Shown here in pieces: positions 50,989 through 60,005 of a stretch of 64,000 nucleotides of DNA. Position numbers and translations under genes: made by a program. The DNA comes from JANXLS01 sp035308565. Lineage in GTDB: Bacteria; Planctomycetota; SZUA-567; H5-PLA8. Location: the NCBI GenBank assembly GCA_035308565.1, contig DATGGK010000184.1:19449-83448 (forward strand), in the 5' to 3' direction. The notes under the pieces were generated by a model. That model had not been told where the DNA came from, searched no databases, and saw only the letters and a program-made list of their open reading frames with translations. The number at the start of each line of letters is the position of its first letter. Within the stretch, counting starts at the first letter, position 1.

Positions 50989-53376
50989 ATGAATCCAATT
51001 CGCATTTCGTTGAACGCGCTCCTCGCGCTCGCGCTCTCTATGCTTGCCGTTCATGCGGGGCAGACTGCGCCTCGCATCGGTTATGTTTATCCGGCGGGCG
51101 GACAGCCGGGGAGTTCGTTTCAGGTTACTCTCGGCGGGCAGTTTCTCGATGGCGTCGCCAATGCTTATTTTACGGGAGGGGGGATTGAGGCTACGGTTGT
51201 CGAGCATTTCAAGCCGCTCACGGTGAAACAGGCCAACGATTTGAAAGAGAAGCTTCAGGAATTGCAGGACAAGCGCAATGGCACGGATGGAAAGAAAGTT
51301 GCTTTGACCGCGGAAGAAGAGGCGATGATTGTGGAGATCAGGAAGCAGCTCTCCACGTTTGTCGCAAAGACGCAGGTCAATCCCGCGCTGGCGGAAACGG
51401 TGACGCTGAAGGTGACGATCGCGGCGAATGCGGAGCCGGGCGAGCGCGATTTGCGGCTGCGCACGCCGCTGGGGTTGACCAATCCGCGCGTCTTTTGCGT
51501 CGGGCAGTTGCCTGAATTCACCAAGAATCCGGCGAAGGTCGTCCGGCCGGCCAAGAACGGACGCGGGGCTGAATTCCATCCAGTCGAATACGAAACGTCG
51601 ATCGCGGTGCCCGCCACCATTAATGGGCAGATCATGCCGGGAGGCACGGATCGCTTCCGCTTCAACGCGCACAAGGGCCAGCGCCTGGTCTTCGCGATTA
51701 ATGCGCGCCAGTTGAATCCGTATCTTCCCGACGCCGTTCCCGGCTGGTTTCAGGCGGCGCTGGCTCTTTACGACGGCAACGGCGACGAAATCTCCTACGC
51801 GGATCACTACGAATTTCATCCGGACCCCGTGATTTATTACGAGATTCCCAAGGACGGCGAATATGTCGTCGAAGTCAAAGACACGCTGTACCGCGGGCGC
51901 GAGGATTTTGTGTACCGCATCACCGTCGGCGAAATTCCGTTCGTGACCAGCGTCTTTCCGCTGGGTGGGCCGGCGGGAACGCAAACTTCTGTCGAACTGA
52001 AAGGTTGGAATCTGCCGATGTCGCGGTTGTCGCTCGACGAATCGGGCAAGACCGCGGGCATTTATCCGTTCTCCGTGATCGAAGAACAACTTCGCATCGG
52101 TGCTCGGGATTCGAAATCGGCAGCGCCGGTCGAAGCGTCGCTGGTGTCGAACCGCGTGCCTTTCGCCGTGGACACGCTGCCCGAATGCTTTGAAAAGGAG
52201 CCGAACGATTCAGCCGCCACCGCTCAGGCGCTCACGCTTCCGATCATCGTCAACGGGCGCATCGACCATCCGGGCGATTGGGACGTGTTCAGTTTTGAAG
52301 GGCGCGCCGGCACGGACTTCGTTGCCGAAGTGTACGCGCGGCGGCTGAACTCGCCGCTGGATTCCGTGCTCAGGCTCACCGATGCCGCCGGCAAGCAACT
52401 GGCGTTCAACGACGATTTCGAAGACAAAGGTTCCGGCTTGAACACGCACCACGCCGATTCGTATCTGCGCGTTTCTTTGCCGACAAACGGAACGTTTTAT
52501 CTTTATTTGGGCGATGCGCAGCACAAGGGCGGCGAGGATTATGCGTACCGCCTGCGCGTGAGTGCCGTGCGGCCCGATTTCGCGTTGCGGGTTGTGCCGT
52601 CGAGCATCAGCGCGCGCGCCGGCACGATGGTTCCCGTCACTGTGTATGCGCTGCGCAAAGACGGCTTCTCCAAGGAAATTGCGCTTTCGCTGAAGGATGC
52701 GCCGAAGGGATTCAGTTTGTCGGGCGGCGTGATCCCTGCGGATCAGGACCAGGTGAAGCTCACGCTCGCCGTCCCCGGCGGCGCCGGAACCGGAGGCGAC
52801 GAACCGCTGCACTTGAAATTTGAAGGCCGCGCCTTGATTCAAGGACACGACGTGGTTCATGCGGCGGTGCCGGCGGACGACATGATGCAGGCGTTCGCCT
52901 ACCACCATCTGGTGACGGCGCAGTCGATGAATGTGGTGGTGATGAATCGTTTGGGCGGCGGCGGCGGCGCCGGTGCCGGCGCCCGCATCGCCTCTGGTTC
53001 TGGCTCCGGCACCGCCGGCACCGCCAAGAATTCAGCGAAGATTGTCGGGGACAGCCCCGTGCGGATTCCCGCGGGCGGAACGGCGCGCGTGCGCGTGGAC
53101 ACGTCCGCCAGCCCTTACGGTCCCAAAGCCGAATTCGAATTGTCCGATCCGCCGGACGGCATCACGCTGCAGAGCGCTTTGCCCACGCGCGAGGGACTCG
53201 AGCTTGTGCTGCAATGCGACGTGAGCAAGGTGAAAGCGGGATTGAAAGGCAACTTGATCGTGAGCGCGTTCTCGTCGGGCCTCGGCGCTTTTGCAAAAGA
53301 CAATCCGAAAGCCGCAAAGCGCAAGATACCTTTGGGTACGCTGCCGGCGATACCGTTTGAGATTGTGGCGAGGTAG
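50989..53376 (+). CDS. Exported protein with tandem PPC domains
   Basis: 795 residues. A signal peptide (1-23) is followed by an IPT/TIG-like fold (PRIGYVYPAGGQPGSSFQVTLGG), a helical insert, and two pre-peptidase C-terminal domains. The first is at about 195-315 (INGQIMPGGTDRFRFNAHKG, YVVEVKDTLYRGREDFVYRI), the second at about 400-525 (EKEPNDSAATAQALTLP, GRIDHPGDWDVFSFEG, YLYLGDAQHKGGEDYAYRL). A glycine/alanine run (GGGGGAGAGARIASGSGSG) forms a linker at about 655-675. No peptidase domain. It completes the DUF1549-DUF1501-PPC cassette and is probably a surface or periplasmic binding partner. Confidence 0.88.
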   Translation: MNPIRISLNALLALALSMLAVHAGQTAPRIGYVYPAGGQPGSSFQVTLGGQFLDGVANAYFTGGGIEATVVEHFKPLTVKQANDLKEKLQELQDKRNGTDGKKVALTAEEEAMIVEIRKQLSTFVAKTQVNPALAETVTLKVTIAANAEPGERDLRLRTPLGLTNPRVFCVGQLPEFTKNPAKVVRPAKNGRGAEFHPVEYETSIAVPATINGQIMPGGTDRFRFNAHKGQRLVFAINARQLNPYLPDAVPGWFQAALALYDGNGDEISYADHYEFHPDPVIYYEIPKDGEYVVEVKDTLYRGREDFVYRITVGEIPFVTSVFPLGGPAGTQTSVELKGWNLPMSRLSLDESGKTAGIYPFSVIEEQLRIGARDSKSAAPVEASLVSNRVPFAVDTLPECFEKEPNDSAATAQALTLPIIVNGRIDHPGDWDVFSFEGRAGTDFVAEVYARRLNSPLDSVLRLTDAAGKQLAFNDDFEDKGSGLNTHHADSYLRVSLPTNGTFYLYLGDAQHKGGEDYAYRLRVSAVRPDFALRVVPSSISARAGTMVPVTVYALRKDGFSKEIALSLKDAPKGFSLSGGVIPADQDQVKLTLAVPGGAGTGGDEPLHLKFEGRALIQGHDVVHAAVPADDMMQAFAYHHLVTAQSMNVVVMNRLGGGGGAGAGARIASGSGSGTAGTAKNSAKIVGDSPVRIPAGGTARVRVDTSASPYGPKAEFELSDPPDGITLQSALPTREGLELVLQCDVSKVKAGLKGNLIVSAFSSGLGAFAKDNPKAAKRKIPLGTLPAIPFEIVAR

Positions 53377-53459
53377 GCAGGGGTCAGGGCGCGGGGTTTT
53401 TTGAGGCGCGGCGTGGCGGTGCGGGTTATAAGGAGTGCACGAAGCGGGGACTTTTCATC

Positions 53460-53984
53460 ATGCGCAAAGTTGCTGGGGCGCGGTGCGCCTTTGTTGTGCT
53501 GACGCTCGCGATGGTTGCGGCTGGCGGCGCGGATAAGACTGTGACGAATAAAGAGATTGGCTGCGAGTTCATAATTCCAGAGTCATGGACTGTGTTGGAG
53601 GATACCAATCACAGAGTATCGGCATATGCATCAAGACGAGTGAACGATACTGGCGAGTTTAGCGTCGAACTAACTAAGCTTTCGGGCCCGATGACAGCCA
53701 AAGAGTATGCCGCCTCCAACATCGCGGAGTATAGGACAAGACTTTTAAATTATAATGTCATAGACCAGGGCGATGAGAAAATCTGCGGGCACGACGCGTA
53801 TAGGATTGTTGGCTCGTTTGATACCTTCGCGTCAGGAAGGGCAGTGAAATTCACATGGCATATTCTAATTGTTGGAACACGCGTCTATTGTATTTCGGAG
53901 ATGGCGCCAAAGCAGGACTACGACCTCTACGCCAAAGACATCGACGCCATCGTCAAGTCGTTCAAGCTGATTGAGGCGAAATAG
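53460..53984 (+). CDS. Small exported DcrB/PsbP-like protein
   Basis: 174 residues with a signal peptide (MRKVAGARCAFVVLTLAMVAAGG). The mature part reads IGCEFIIPESWTVLED, TGEFSVELTKLSG, GHDAYRIVGSF and FTWHILIVGTRVYCIS, then SFKLIEAK. This strand order is typical of the DcrB/PsbP-like fold found in small lipoproteins, but there is no lipobox here. By eye its codons are richer in A and T than its neighbours (53560-53900), which suggests recent arrival. Function unknown. Confidence 0.7.
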   Translation: MRKVAGARCAFVVLTLAMVAAGGADKTVTNKEIGCEFIIPESWTVLEDTNHRVSAYASRRVNDTGEFSVELTKLSGPMTAKEYAASNIAEYRTRLLNYNVIDQGDEKICGHDAYRIVGSFDTFASGRAVKFTWHILIVGTRVYCISEMAPKQDYDLYAKDIDAIVKSFKLIEAK

Positions 53985-54048
53985 GGCGTTGGTTCCGCGA
54001 CTAGCCGATTTCTGTTATGCCTTTAGCCGCGGAGCGGCGGCACAATAA

Positions 54049-54229
54049 TAGCCGTGGTCGCAGCGCGCTTGCGCGCAAGGCCACGGTCAGGGTCGATGCG
54101 ATTTCACCAGCCGCGGAGCGGCGACACGGACGGCTCTCGGCAATACGCGGTGTCGCCGCTACGCGGCTTAGCTGACGCCAACGGATCGAAACCGTGGCCT
54201 TGCGCGAGTACGCGCTACGACCACGGCTA
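54049..54229. repeat. 181-bp palindrome with TAGCCGTGGTCG ends
   Basis: The 39-base ends (54049-54087 and 54191-54229) are inverted copies matching at about 35 positions. Each has its own CCGTGG/CCACGG hairpin. The centre is a further hairpin (CCGCGGAGCGGCGACAC against GTGTCGCCGCTACGCGG). Further AGCCGCGGAGCGGCG-type units flank it at 54024-54043 and 54240-54255. The 53985-54459 spacer holds nothing else that I can call. Confidence 0.75.
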
Positions 54230-54459
54230 TTGGAAGCGTTTCGCCGCTAACGCGGCTGAATACAAACCGGTCACGCCATTGGACGTGGGAGCTCAACAGC
54301 ACGGAGCAGCGTACTGCTCCGTGGCACCCGCCGCCCGCTGCATTTTAATGGCATTCCGCATACGAACTCATTTACAAGTTTCTTCTTGCATTGCCGGCGC
54401 CGGCTGCGGTAGCGTATTGCGCAATTTCAATCGCCCTGTCTTTTGCGGATAAATAAATC

Positions 54460-55737
54460 ATGCTGCCGATGCTTCGCAAAACCATCGTACTCGCTTGGGC
54501 TGTGTGCGTTTTCGCTGCCGCTGGAAATCCGCTGCACGCGGGCGATGCGGGCGAGCGCGTGACTCATTACGCTTTCCTGAGCACGGGGCCTTCGGGCGGG
54601 CCGCTGGCGGCTTCGTATTGGCATGTCAATCAGCGCATGTACGAGGTGCTCAAGGAATATGGGTATCCGGACGAAGCGATTTACCGCTTCTCCGAATTCG
54701 GCGCCACGCAGGGGCCGAGCGTCATTGGCCGATCGACGCTTTCGAATTTTCGCAAAACGTTCGCGCATCTGGCGCAGATTCTCAAGCCGGATGACCACGT
54801 GCTGATCATGATCGTCGGGCACGGCTCGCCGTCCGGCAGCGATTTTGTGCATTCGCTGATCGGCGGCGGATTGACGGCGACCGAACTGAAAGAAATGGTC
54901 GATCGTCTTCCGGCGAAGGAATTGACGCTGGTGATGCACCCGTGTTTTAGCGGCGGTTTTCTTCCGAAATTGAGCGCGCCCGGCCGCGTGGTCGTGACCT
55001 CAACCAACGACAAAGAAGTGAACGCATGTCCGTGGGCCGAGGCATTCGAAGAAGCGCTCGATCTAAATAGCCGCGGCAGTGCCCCGTCGATTAAGGACGC
55101 CTACAACGCGGCGCTCGAACCCAGCCGAAAGAAATACGGCTCGGATTTAAAAGAACATCCGCTGCTCGACGACAACGGCGATGGCGTCGGTCACTATGGC
55201 GCCGAGAAAATTGTCGGCGGCGACGGCACGCTCGCCGCCGGGCGTTTTCTTGGAGATCGCGGACGCCCGCTGCATTTTTCGAGCGGCGCCATTGCGCAGC
55301 TTCGCGAATTGAACGCGCCGCTGCGCGCCGCCGCCCCCGCGAAATTTCAGCAGGCCTTTTCCGCGGAAAGTGTTTTTCTCGGCGCGTTGGGCGGATACGA
55401 ACATGACGTTGGCGCCAACTCCACGCGCAGCGAACTGCACCTGGCCTATGCGCAGTCGCACCCCCCGCACGTGGTTGCGGAAAATCTGCTCACCAAATAC
55501 CGCTTGCAATTCGAGCGTCAGGCGCAAAAAGGCAAAGAGGCGGCGGACAAATTTTATGCGGACGCATCATCGCGGCTTGCGGCATATGAAGTGGATTTGG
55601 GCGATCCCGGCGCTAATCGCACGGATACGGCGACACATCTGCAATGGGCGCAGCGGCAATCCGTTCAGAAACTGCGAGACGCGCTGGAGACAAAACTTCA
55701 CACCGTCATGGCGGGTCTTTTGGATATTCCGAAATAG
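54460..55737 (+). CDS. Exported clan CD cysteine peptidase (legumain/caspase-like)
   Basis: 425 residues with a signal peptide (about 1-27). The clan CD fold is shown by VLIMIVGHGSPSGSDF with catalytic His121 and, after a helix, LTLVMHPCFSGGFL with catalytic Cys162. The hydrophobic strand before each residue is typical of legumain (C13), caspases and metacaspases. VVVTSTNDKEVNACPW follows as in legumain-type domains. The C-terminal half is helical and charged, without known domain. Most clan CD enzymes cut after Asp, Asn, Lys or Arg; the pocket cannot be read here. The ATG lacks a clear ribosome site. Confidence 0.78.
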   Translation: MLPMLRKTIVLAWAVCVFAAAGNPLHAGDAGERVTHYAFLSTGPSGGPLAASYWHVNQRMYEVLKEYGYPDEAIYRFSEFGATQGPSVIGRSTLSNFRKTFAHLAQILKPDDHVLIMIVGHGSPSGSDFVHSLIGGGLTATELKEMVDRLPAKELTLVMHPCFSGGFLPKLSAPGRVVVTSTNDKEVNACPWAEAFEEALDLNSRGSAPSIKDAYNAALEPSRKKYGSDLKEHPLLDDNGDGVGHYGAEKIVGGDGTLAAGRFLGDRGRPLHFSSGAIAQLRELNAPLRAAAPAKFQQAFSAESVFLGALGGYEHDVGANSTRSELHLAYAQSHPPHVVAENLLTKYRLQFERQAQKGKEAADKFYADASSRLAAYEVDLGDPGANRTDTATHLQWAQRQSVQKLRDALETKLHTVMAGLLDIPK

Positions 55738-55738
55738 T

Positions 55739-56089
55739 TTATTCGCCGCCGCCCACCGTCGCCGCGGATGAACTTGAGCTTGCCGCGTCCGCGGCCACCT
55801 GCGCCGCCGCGGCCGAATAGAGCGCGGAGCTTTGTTTTTTTGTGGCCAGACAGGGGACGCCGGTGCCTTTCCCCGGCAGATCGTTGGCCCAGATTTGCGT
55901 GCCAGTGAGCGCGTCCAGACAATACGTGTAACCGCTCGAAGACACGTAGGCCCAATTGTCTTCGATCAGCACAGCGGTGAACGTCATGCCGCTCGGCGCG
56001 CGCCATTCCCAGGCGATTTCGCCCGTGTCTTTGCGCAGCGCGACGACCCAGCGGTTGAAGGCCACAAAAAGAAAATCGTCCACGGTCAT
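55739..56089 (-). CDS. Short PQQ-like beta-propeller repeat protein
   Basis: 116 residues. It contains two beta-propeller blades of the PQQ type: FNRWVVALRKDTGEIAWEWR and SSGYTYCLDALTGTQIWANDL, each with the A-x-D/K-x-x-TG-x-x-x-W signature. The rest (AAAAQVAADAASSSSSAAT) is low-complexity. Two blades cannot close a propeller, so this is a fragment of a larger gene or a protein that oligomerises. It has no signal peptide. It overlaps nothing and lies convergent to the clan CD peptidase, with one base between their stops. Confidence 0.6.
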   Translation of the reverse strand: MTVDDFLFVAFNRWVVALRKDTGEIAWEWRAPSGMTFTAVLIEDNWAYVSSSGYTYCLDALTGTQIWANDLPGKGTGVPCLATKKQSSALYSAAAAQVAADAASSSSSAATVGGGE

Positions 56090-56099
56090 GGCGAATTCT

Positions 56100-56179
56100 C
56101 AGTAGGACGGGCTTCCAAGCCCGTTCCGATTGCCGAAACACGTCCTGCATTCCGGACGGGCTCGGAGGCCCGTCCTACT
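56100..56179. repeat. AGGACGGGC/GCCCGTCCTAC paired hairpins, copy 2
   Basis: CAGTAGGACGGGCTTCCAAG and CCCGTTCC, then CCGGACGGGCTCGGAGGCCC and GTCCTACT. It exactly fills the gap between two minus-strand genes and supplies the TAG stop codon of the upstream one at 56175. Confidence 0.75.
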
Positions 56180-56879
56180 TGGGCGCCGCGGTCAGGATTC
56201 GCCCGCAGCTTGGGCAGCAGGTGATGTCGCGGCCGAGCAGCGCCAGATTCTGAATCTGCGGCGGAAGGCGCATGAAACAGAGCGAGCAGTTGCCGTTTTT
56301 CACATACGAAATCGCCACGCCGCGCGTGCCGGCGATGCGGGTGTAAATGGTCAGTTCTTTGTCGGGAATGCCGGGAGTCAGTTTTTCGCGTTCGGCGGAG
56401 AGTTCGTTGAGGCGCGCGCCAAGTTCCTGCAATTCTTTTTCGACGCGTTCGGATTCGGTGGAGGCGGAGCTTTCGAGTTCTTGAAGTGAAGCACTATGCT
56501 TGTCGAGCTCCGCCTGTTTGTTCTCGATTTGCTCCAGCAGCGCGAGTTCCTTGCCCTCGTTCTCCTTGTTCCAGCCGCGTTGCGCATCCATCTGCCGCTT
56601 GATCGTGTCCCATTCCTTGCTGGTCTTCAAGACGTTCATTTGCATGGCGAGGCGCTTGAGCGCATCTTCGCCCGCTTTGACATCGAGTTCCGCGGAATCG
56701 GCGCTGATTTTAAGCTGGGTGACTTCGGCTTTGGTTTTTTCGATTTGGACTTTTAAGAGCCTGATCGGAGACTGCCGGTCGGCAAGCTCCTTGGGCAGCC
56801 GCTCCATGTCCTTGCGGACCATGGCGATCTTGTTGTCGATTTCGTTTAGCGTCCGTAACTGTTCAATTATTTCTTTCAT
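56175..56879 (-). CDS. Coiled-coil protein with C4 zinc ribbon (CT398/DUF164 type)
   Basis: 234 residues. A long antiparallel coiled coil (about 1-170: LRTLNEIDNKIAMVRKDMER, LQELESSASTESERVEKELQ) ends in a C4 ribbon: CSLCFMRLPPQ near 203 and CCPSCGRIL near 224. This is the layout of the CT398-like zinc-ribbon family, whose members bind sigma-54 or the flagellar export apparatus in chlamydiae. ATG 56879 is likely; a GTG at 56897 has no ribosome site. The TAG stop belongs to the GTAGGACGGGC repeat. Confidence 0.85.
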   Translation of the reverse strand: MKEIIEQLRTLNEIDNKIAMVRKDMERLPKELADRQSPIRLLKVQIEKTKAEVTQLKISADSAELDVKAGEDALKRLAMQMNVLKTSKEWDTIKRQMDAQRGWNKENEGKELALLEQIENKQAELDKHSASLQELESSASTESERVEKELQELGARLNELSAEREKLTPGIPDKELTIYTRIAGTRGVAISYVKNGNCSLCFMRLPPQIQNLALLGRDITCCPSCGRILTAAPK

Positions 56880-56972
56880 GGTTCCTCGCGCCCGCACTTC
56901 GTTTTATTAACGCCTGTTTATAGCGGAATTCTCAGAGCCGTTCAATTCAAACTTTGCATCGCCGATATATTT

Positions 56973-58592
56973 TCAATCTTTTGCGCGGCTGAATTTAATA
57001 CCCGCAATCTTGAGCCCCCGATGCGCGGCAAGGCCCTGCTCGAGATCGTCCTGGCGATTGAGGAATACAACGCGCAGTTTGAAAATGTCGTCGCGCGTCA
57101 CGTCGAACGTGAATGGAACGTCGTGCTCGGCGGCTTTGTTGACTTGCGTCGCCGCGATCACCACGCCATTGAGTTCCACGCGCACAATCGGCCAAATCTC
57201 ATGCATCGGCGTGCCGGCGGCGCGCAGGCTCATCTCCCAATGGCCGGCATTGAGGCAGACGATGGTGGAGACTTCGCCCAAATCTTCGATCGCGCCTTCC
57301 GCGCCGCCGGTGGTGGGCGTGGCGCCCACTATTAATGGAGCAGGCAGCCACAGCGGAACGTCCGCGACCGGCACTTTAAGCCGCTTGAGCAGATTGAATG
57401 AACTTGGTTCGCCAGGCGCGACTTTTTGGACCGCTTCCAGCAGCCTGCGCCGTTCCGCTTCAGGCGCCTGCCGATTCCACGCCAGCAGCGCCGCCAGCAA
57501 ACGCGAGCGCACATCCGGCGCGCTTGCGCCCAGCCGCTCCACGCCCGGCGCCATTTCAGGATTGTCGATGGCCGGAAATCCTTCGTAAACAAGCCGGCGC
57601 CACGGCGGAAGGCTGTCGCCCATTTCGCAATACACGCGCTGAATCGGCAGGAACGTGTTGCGGTCGGCATGGCGCAGCGCCGCGACATTTTCCCAATGCG
57701 GCAGCGCCGCGCCGGGATTTTGATTCGCTTCAAAATAGTGTGCGATCGCCGATTCAGCCTCGATGCGCGGTTCCGGCGCGTGCAGCGCGGTGCTGAGTTT
57801 GACCGCGCGTTCGTACGCAACTGTACCTTCGGCAGGTTTGTTCGCGCTGAAAAATTCCGCCGTACGCGCGGCCTCCGCGCGCAATTCAAAATAAGGCACC
57901 GCCCCTTTCGCCGCCAGCCACGCCGACGCCAGCAGCGGCAGCGCGCACAGCGCACGCGCGCCCCACGGATCCGCCGCCAATTTCAACAGCGCGCCGAGCG
58001 CAACGAGCACCGCGATGACCACCGCCAGCGGGGCCAGCGCCGAACGCAGCGGCACGCCGCTGAGCAGCGCGAGCGCCGGCATACCCAGCAGCGCCACAAT
58101 CGCGAGCTGAAAACGCGAACCGGGCGCGCACAGAAATTCCTCAAACGAGCTGCCCGATCGCGCGTCATTGTTTGCGCCGCGCGCATTCTCGTCCGGCCAT
58201 TTTGCAAAAAACCACAACGCGACGGCGGCGGCGCACGGCAGCCACGCCGTGGCGCTCGTCAAAAGTTCGCGCACGCTTTGCCGCGAATCGAACGCGATAA
58301 ATTGAAAGATTGGATTGAGCCCCGCGACCGCCGCGATGAAAAGCCCCGCGAGCACGATCCGGCCGGTCGAACCGAGCGCCATGCGCGCCGGCCCGCGAAA
58401 CAAGATCGCCGCCAGCGCGACGCCGCCAAAAATCCCCGCGCAGTGCAGCGTCTCCAGCCACGTCAGCGCGCGCGACGGATCGAGCGCCGGCGCGAGCATC
58501 AGCAGCAGCGCGATGCTTCCCGCACCAACAAAAAGCGTTGAACGCGCGGCAAGCCGCGGCCGCAAGGGAGCGGGGACAGTTTGGGCCAGCAT
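56973..58592 (-). CDS. Membrane protein with helical repeats and C-terminal beta domain
   Basis: 539 residues. Five to seven membrane helices fill the first 225 residues (STLFVGAGSIALLLMLAPAL, FGGVALAAILF, IVLAGLFIAAVAG, LAIVALLGMPALALLSGV, LAVVIAVLVALGALL). TPR-like helices follow (about 240-400), then a beta-sandwich resembling a xylan-binding/CBM-like domain (HWEMSLRAAGTPMHEIWPIV, VRVELNGVVIA, FTFDVTRDDIFKLRVVFLN). No enzyme motif recognised. Near the N-terminus (residues 6-14, VPAPLRPRL) the frame runs through the reverse of the 25-bp repeat seen in selA. Function unknown. Confidence 0.7.
   Translation of the reverse strand: MLAQTVPAPLRPRLAARSTLFVGAGSIALLLMLAPALDPSRALTWLETLHCAGIFGGVALAAILFRGPARMALGSTGRIVLAGLFIAAVAGLNPIFQFIAFDSRQSVRELLTSATAWLPCAAAVALWFFAKWPDENARGANNDARSGSSFEEFLCAPGSRFQLAIVALLGMPALALLSGVPLRSALAPLAVVIAVLVALGALLKLAADPWGARALCALPLLASAWLAAKGAVPYFELRAEAARTAEFFSANKPAEGTVAYERAVKLSTALHAPEPRIEAESAIAHYFEANQNPGAALPHWENVAALRHADRNTFLPIQRVYCEMGDSLPPWRRLVYEGFPAIDNPEMAPGVERLGASAPDVRSRLLAALLAWNRQAPEAERRRLLEAVQKVAPGEPSSFNLLKRLKVPVADVPLWLPAPLIVGATPTTGGAEGAIEDLGEVSTIVCLNAGHWEMSLRAAGTPMHEIWPIVRVELNGVVIAATQVNKAAEHDVPFTFDVTRDDIFKLRVVFLNRQDDLEQGLAAHRGLKIAGIKFSRAKD
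58552..58574. repeat. In-frame copy of the selA 25-bp repeat, opposite orientation
   Basis: AGCCGCGGCCGCAAGGGAGC followed by GGG; one base differs from the selA copy. Read on the coding strand it gives PAPLRPRL. Confidence 0.75.
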
Positions 58593-58787
58593 GGCGCCAA
58601 AATTTTACCGCAGCCATCGCTCTGTGTCACGTCAGTTGCCTGCATTGCTCGCAATTCAAATCCCTTTTTCACGCAAATTTTCATCGCCGTTTTTTCAGCC
58701 GCATTCTTGCTATTTCACTGACGTTGCCCAACCAATTCATGCAGATTCGTGCGATTCGTTGTTCAGTTTTTTGTTGCAGCAGCCCCT

Positions 58788-59816
58788 CTACTCTCCCAAC
58801 TTCCGCACCGCTTCCTCCATCCGCTTGCGATGCCCCGGCTCAAGGCATTCCTCCAACAACCGCCGCGCGACCGCGCGCCGCGCGGGGCTGAGCGTGTCGA
58901 GATTGGATTGCGCCGCGTCGATCACCGCGCCCGCGCCGCTCTCCAAGCGCACCACCGCTTTGCCGTTGAGCACGTCGCCGAGAATCGTGATATGGCCTTC
59001 CTCGCGCGCGCCGGATTCGGTGAGGATCGAGTACGTCATGCCGACGCCGGCGAGCGGTTTCAGCGCGGGCGACGGAGCCAGTTGCGCCAGCGTCTCTTCC
59101 GCGCGCGGCCCGCTCCCTTGCGGTCGCGGCTCGTTTAGGCGGGGCAGCGGCGCGACAACTGTCGGTGCAACCGTGTTTTCAGCGGATGTCTTTTGAACAA
59201 GGCTCTCGTCTGCGCCGTCGATTTCCAGTGCCACATTGTTGGACTCCTCCGCGCCGGTTTGCGTGGCGTTGCTTTCCGGCGCGCACGCTGAAGCAGGATC
59301 GTCGTCCGGCAATTTTGCGCCGCGGCTTTGCGGCTTGGACATGGGTAAAGTGGTTGCAGTGTTTTGGCGATTTGCGGCCGCGTCACCAACGGAAACGGGC
59401 CGGTGGGACGCCGGCGGGACAGACGTTTCGTCCGCGCCACCCATGCTAGGCGCGTTCGCTTTCGTCGCGATCAACAAGACGCACGCGACCAACGCCGCGC
59501 ACAATGCCACCTGCGGGAGAGCGCCGCGGAGTTTGCGCCAGAGCCTGTTCCACAACTCACGCACGCCGAAGAATTTTTTTTTGAGCGGCGTGCCGTTGCT
59601 CCACAGCGCTTTGAGGCTGTCGGCCAATTCATTTGAAAGCGCAGCCTGCGATTCGAGCGAGCGCCGGCAAGCCGGGCAAGTCGTCAGGTGCATGCGCAAG
59701 TCGCTGGCGTCGCCGGGGGCCAGTTCGCCGTCGATGTGGCGGGTGATCAGCAGGTGCGCGCGTTCGCAGGACGGATTGAGCGGCGTGCCAAGCCATTGAG
59801 AGGTATCTGACCGCAT
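58788..59816 (-). CDS. Orphan anti-sigma factor with zinc-finger (ZAS) domain
   Basis: 342 residues. The N-terminal zinc-anti-sigma domain is CERAHLLITRHIDGEL at 17-32 followed by RMHLTTCPACRRSL, giving H43-x3-C47-x2-C50. A membrane helix follows at about 101-121 (QVALCAALVACVLLIATKA). The C-terminal half is a long, probably periplasmic, low-complexity region; it contains NEPRPQGSGP, encoded by the 25-bp repeat. Such proteins hold an ECF sigma factor at the membrane. No sigma factor gene is next to it, which is unusual. No Shine-Dalgarno is seen before the ATG. Confidence 0.82.
   Translation of the reverse strand: MRSDTSQWLGTPLNPSCERAHLLITRHIDGELAPGDASDLRMHLTTCPACRRSLESQAALSNELADSLKALWSNGTPLKKKFFGVRELWNRLWRKLRGALPQVALCAALVACVLLIATKANAPSMGGADETSVPPASHRPVSVGDAAANRQNTATTLPMSKPQSRGAKLPDDDPASACAPESNATQTGAEESNNVALEIDGADESLVQKTSAENTVAPTVVAPLPRLNEPRPQGSGPRAEETLAQLAPSPALKPLAGVGMTYSILTESGAREEGHITILGDVLNGKAVVRLESGAGAVIDAAQSNLDTLSPARRAVARRLLEECLEPGHRKRMEEAVRKLGE
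59109..59133. repeat. 25-bp in-frame repeat inside the anti-sigma factor gene
   Basis: Identical over 25 bases to selA 46320-46344, in the same reading frame, so both proteins carry EPRPQGSG. Confidence 0.85.
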
Positions 59817-60005
59817 TTACACTACCCTGAAACGCTCGAAAACAGACTCATAAAAAGGACTTGCAGGGCCGGGGAGACCCTTCCGAATTTCGAATGCTTA
59901 TGTGCAGGAGAATGGAATGCGGAATTTGGAAATGTGGAATTTGGAATAAAATACAATCGTGATTCCAGAGTTAATATTCATATTCCCATTTGCATATTCC
60001 AAGAC

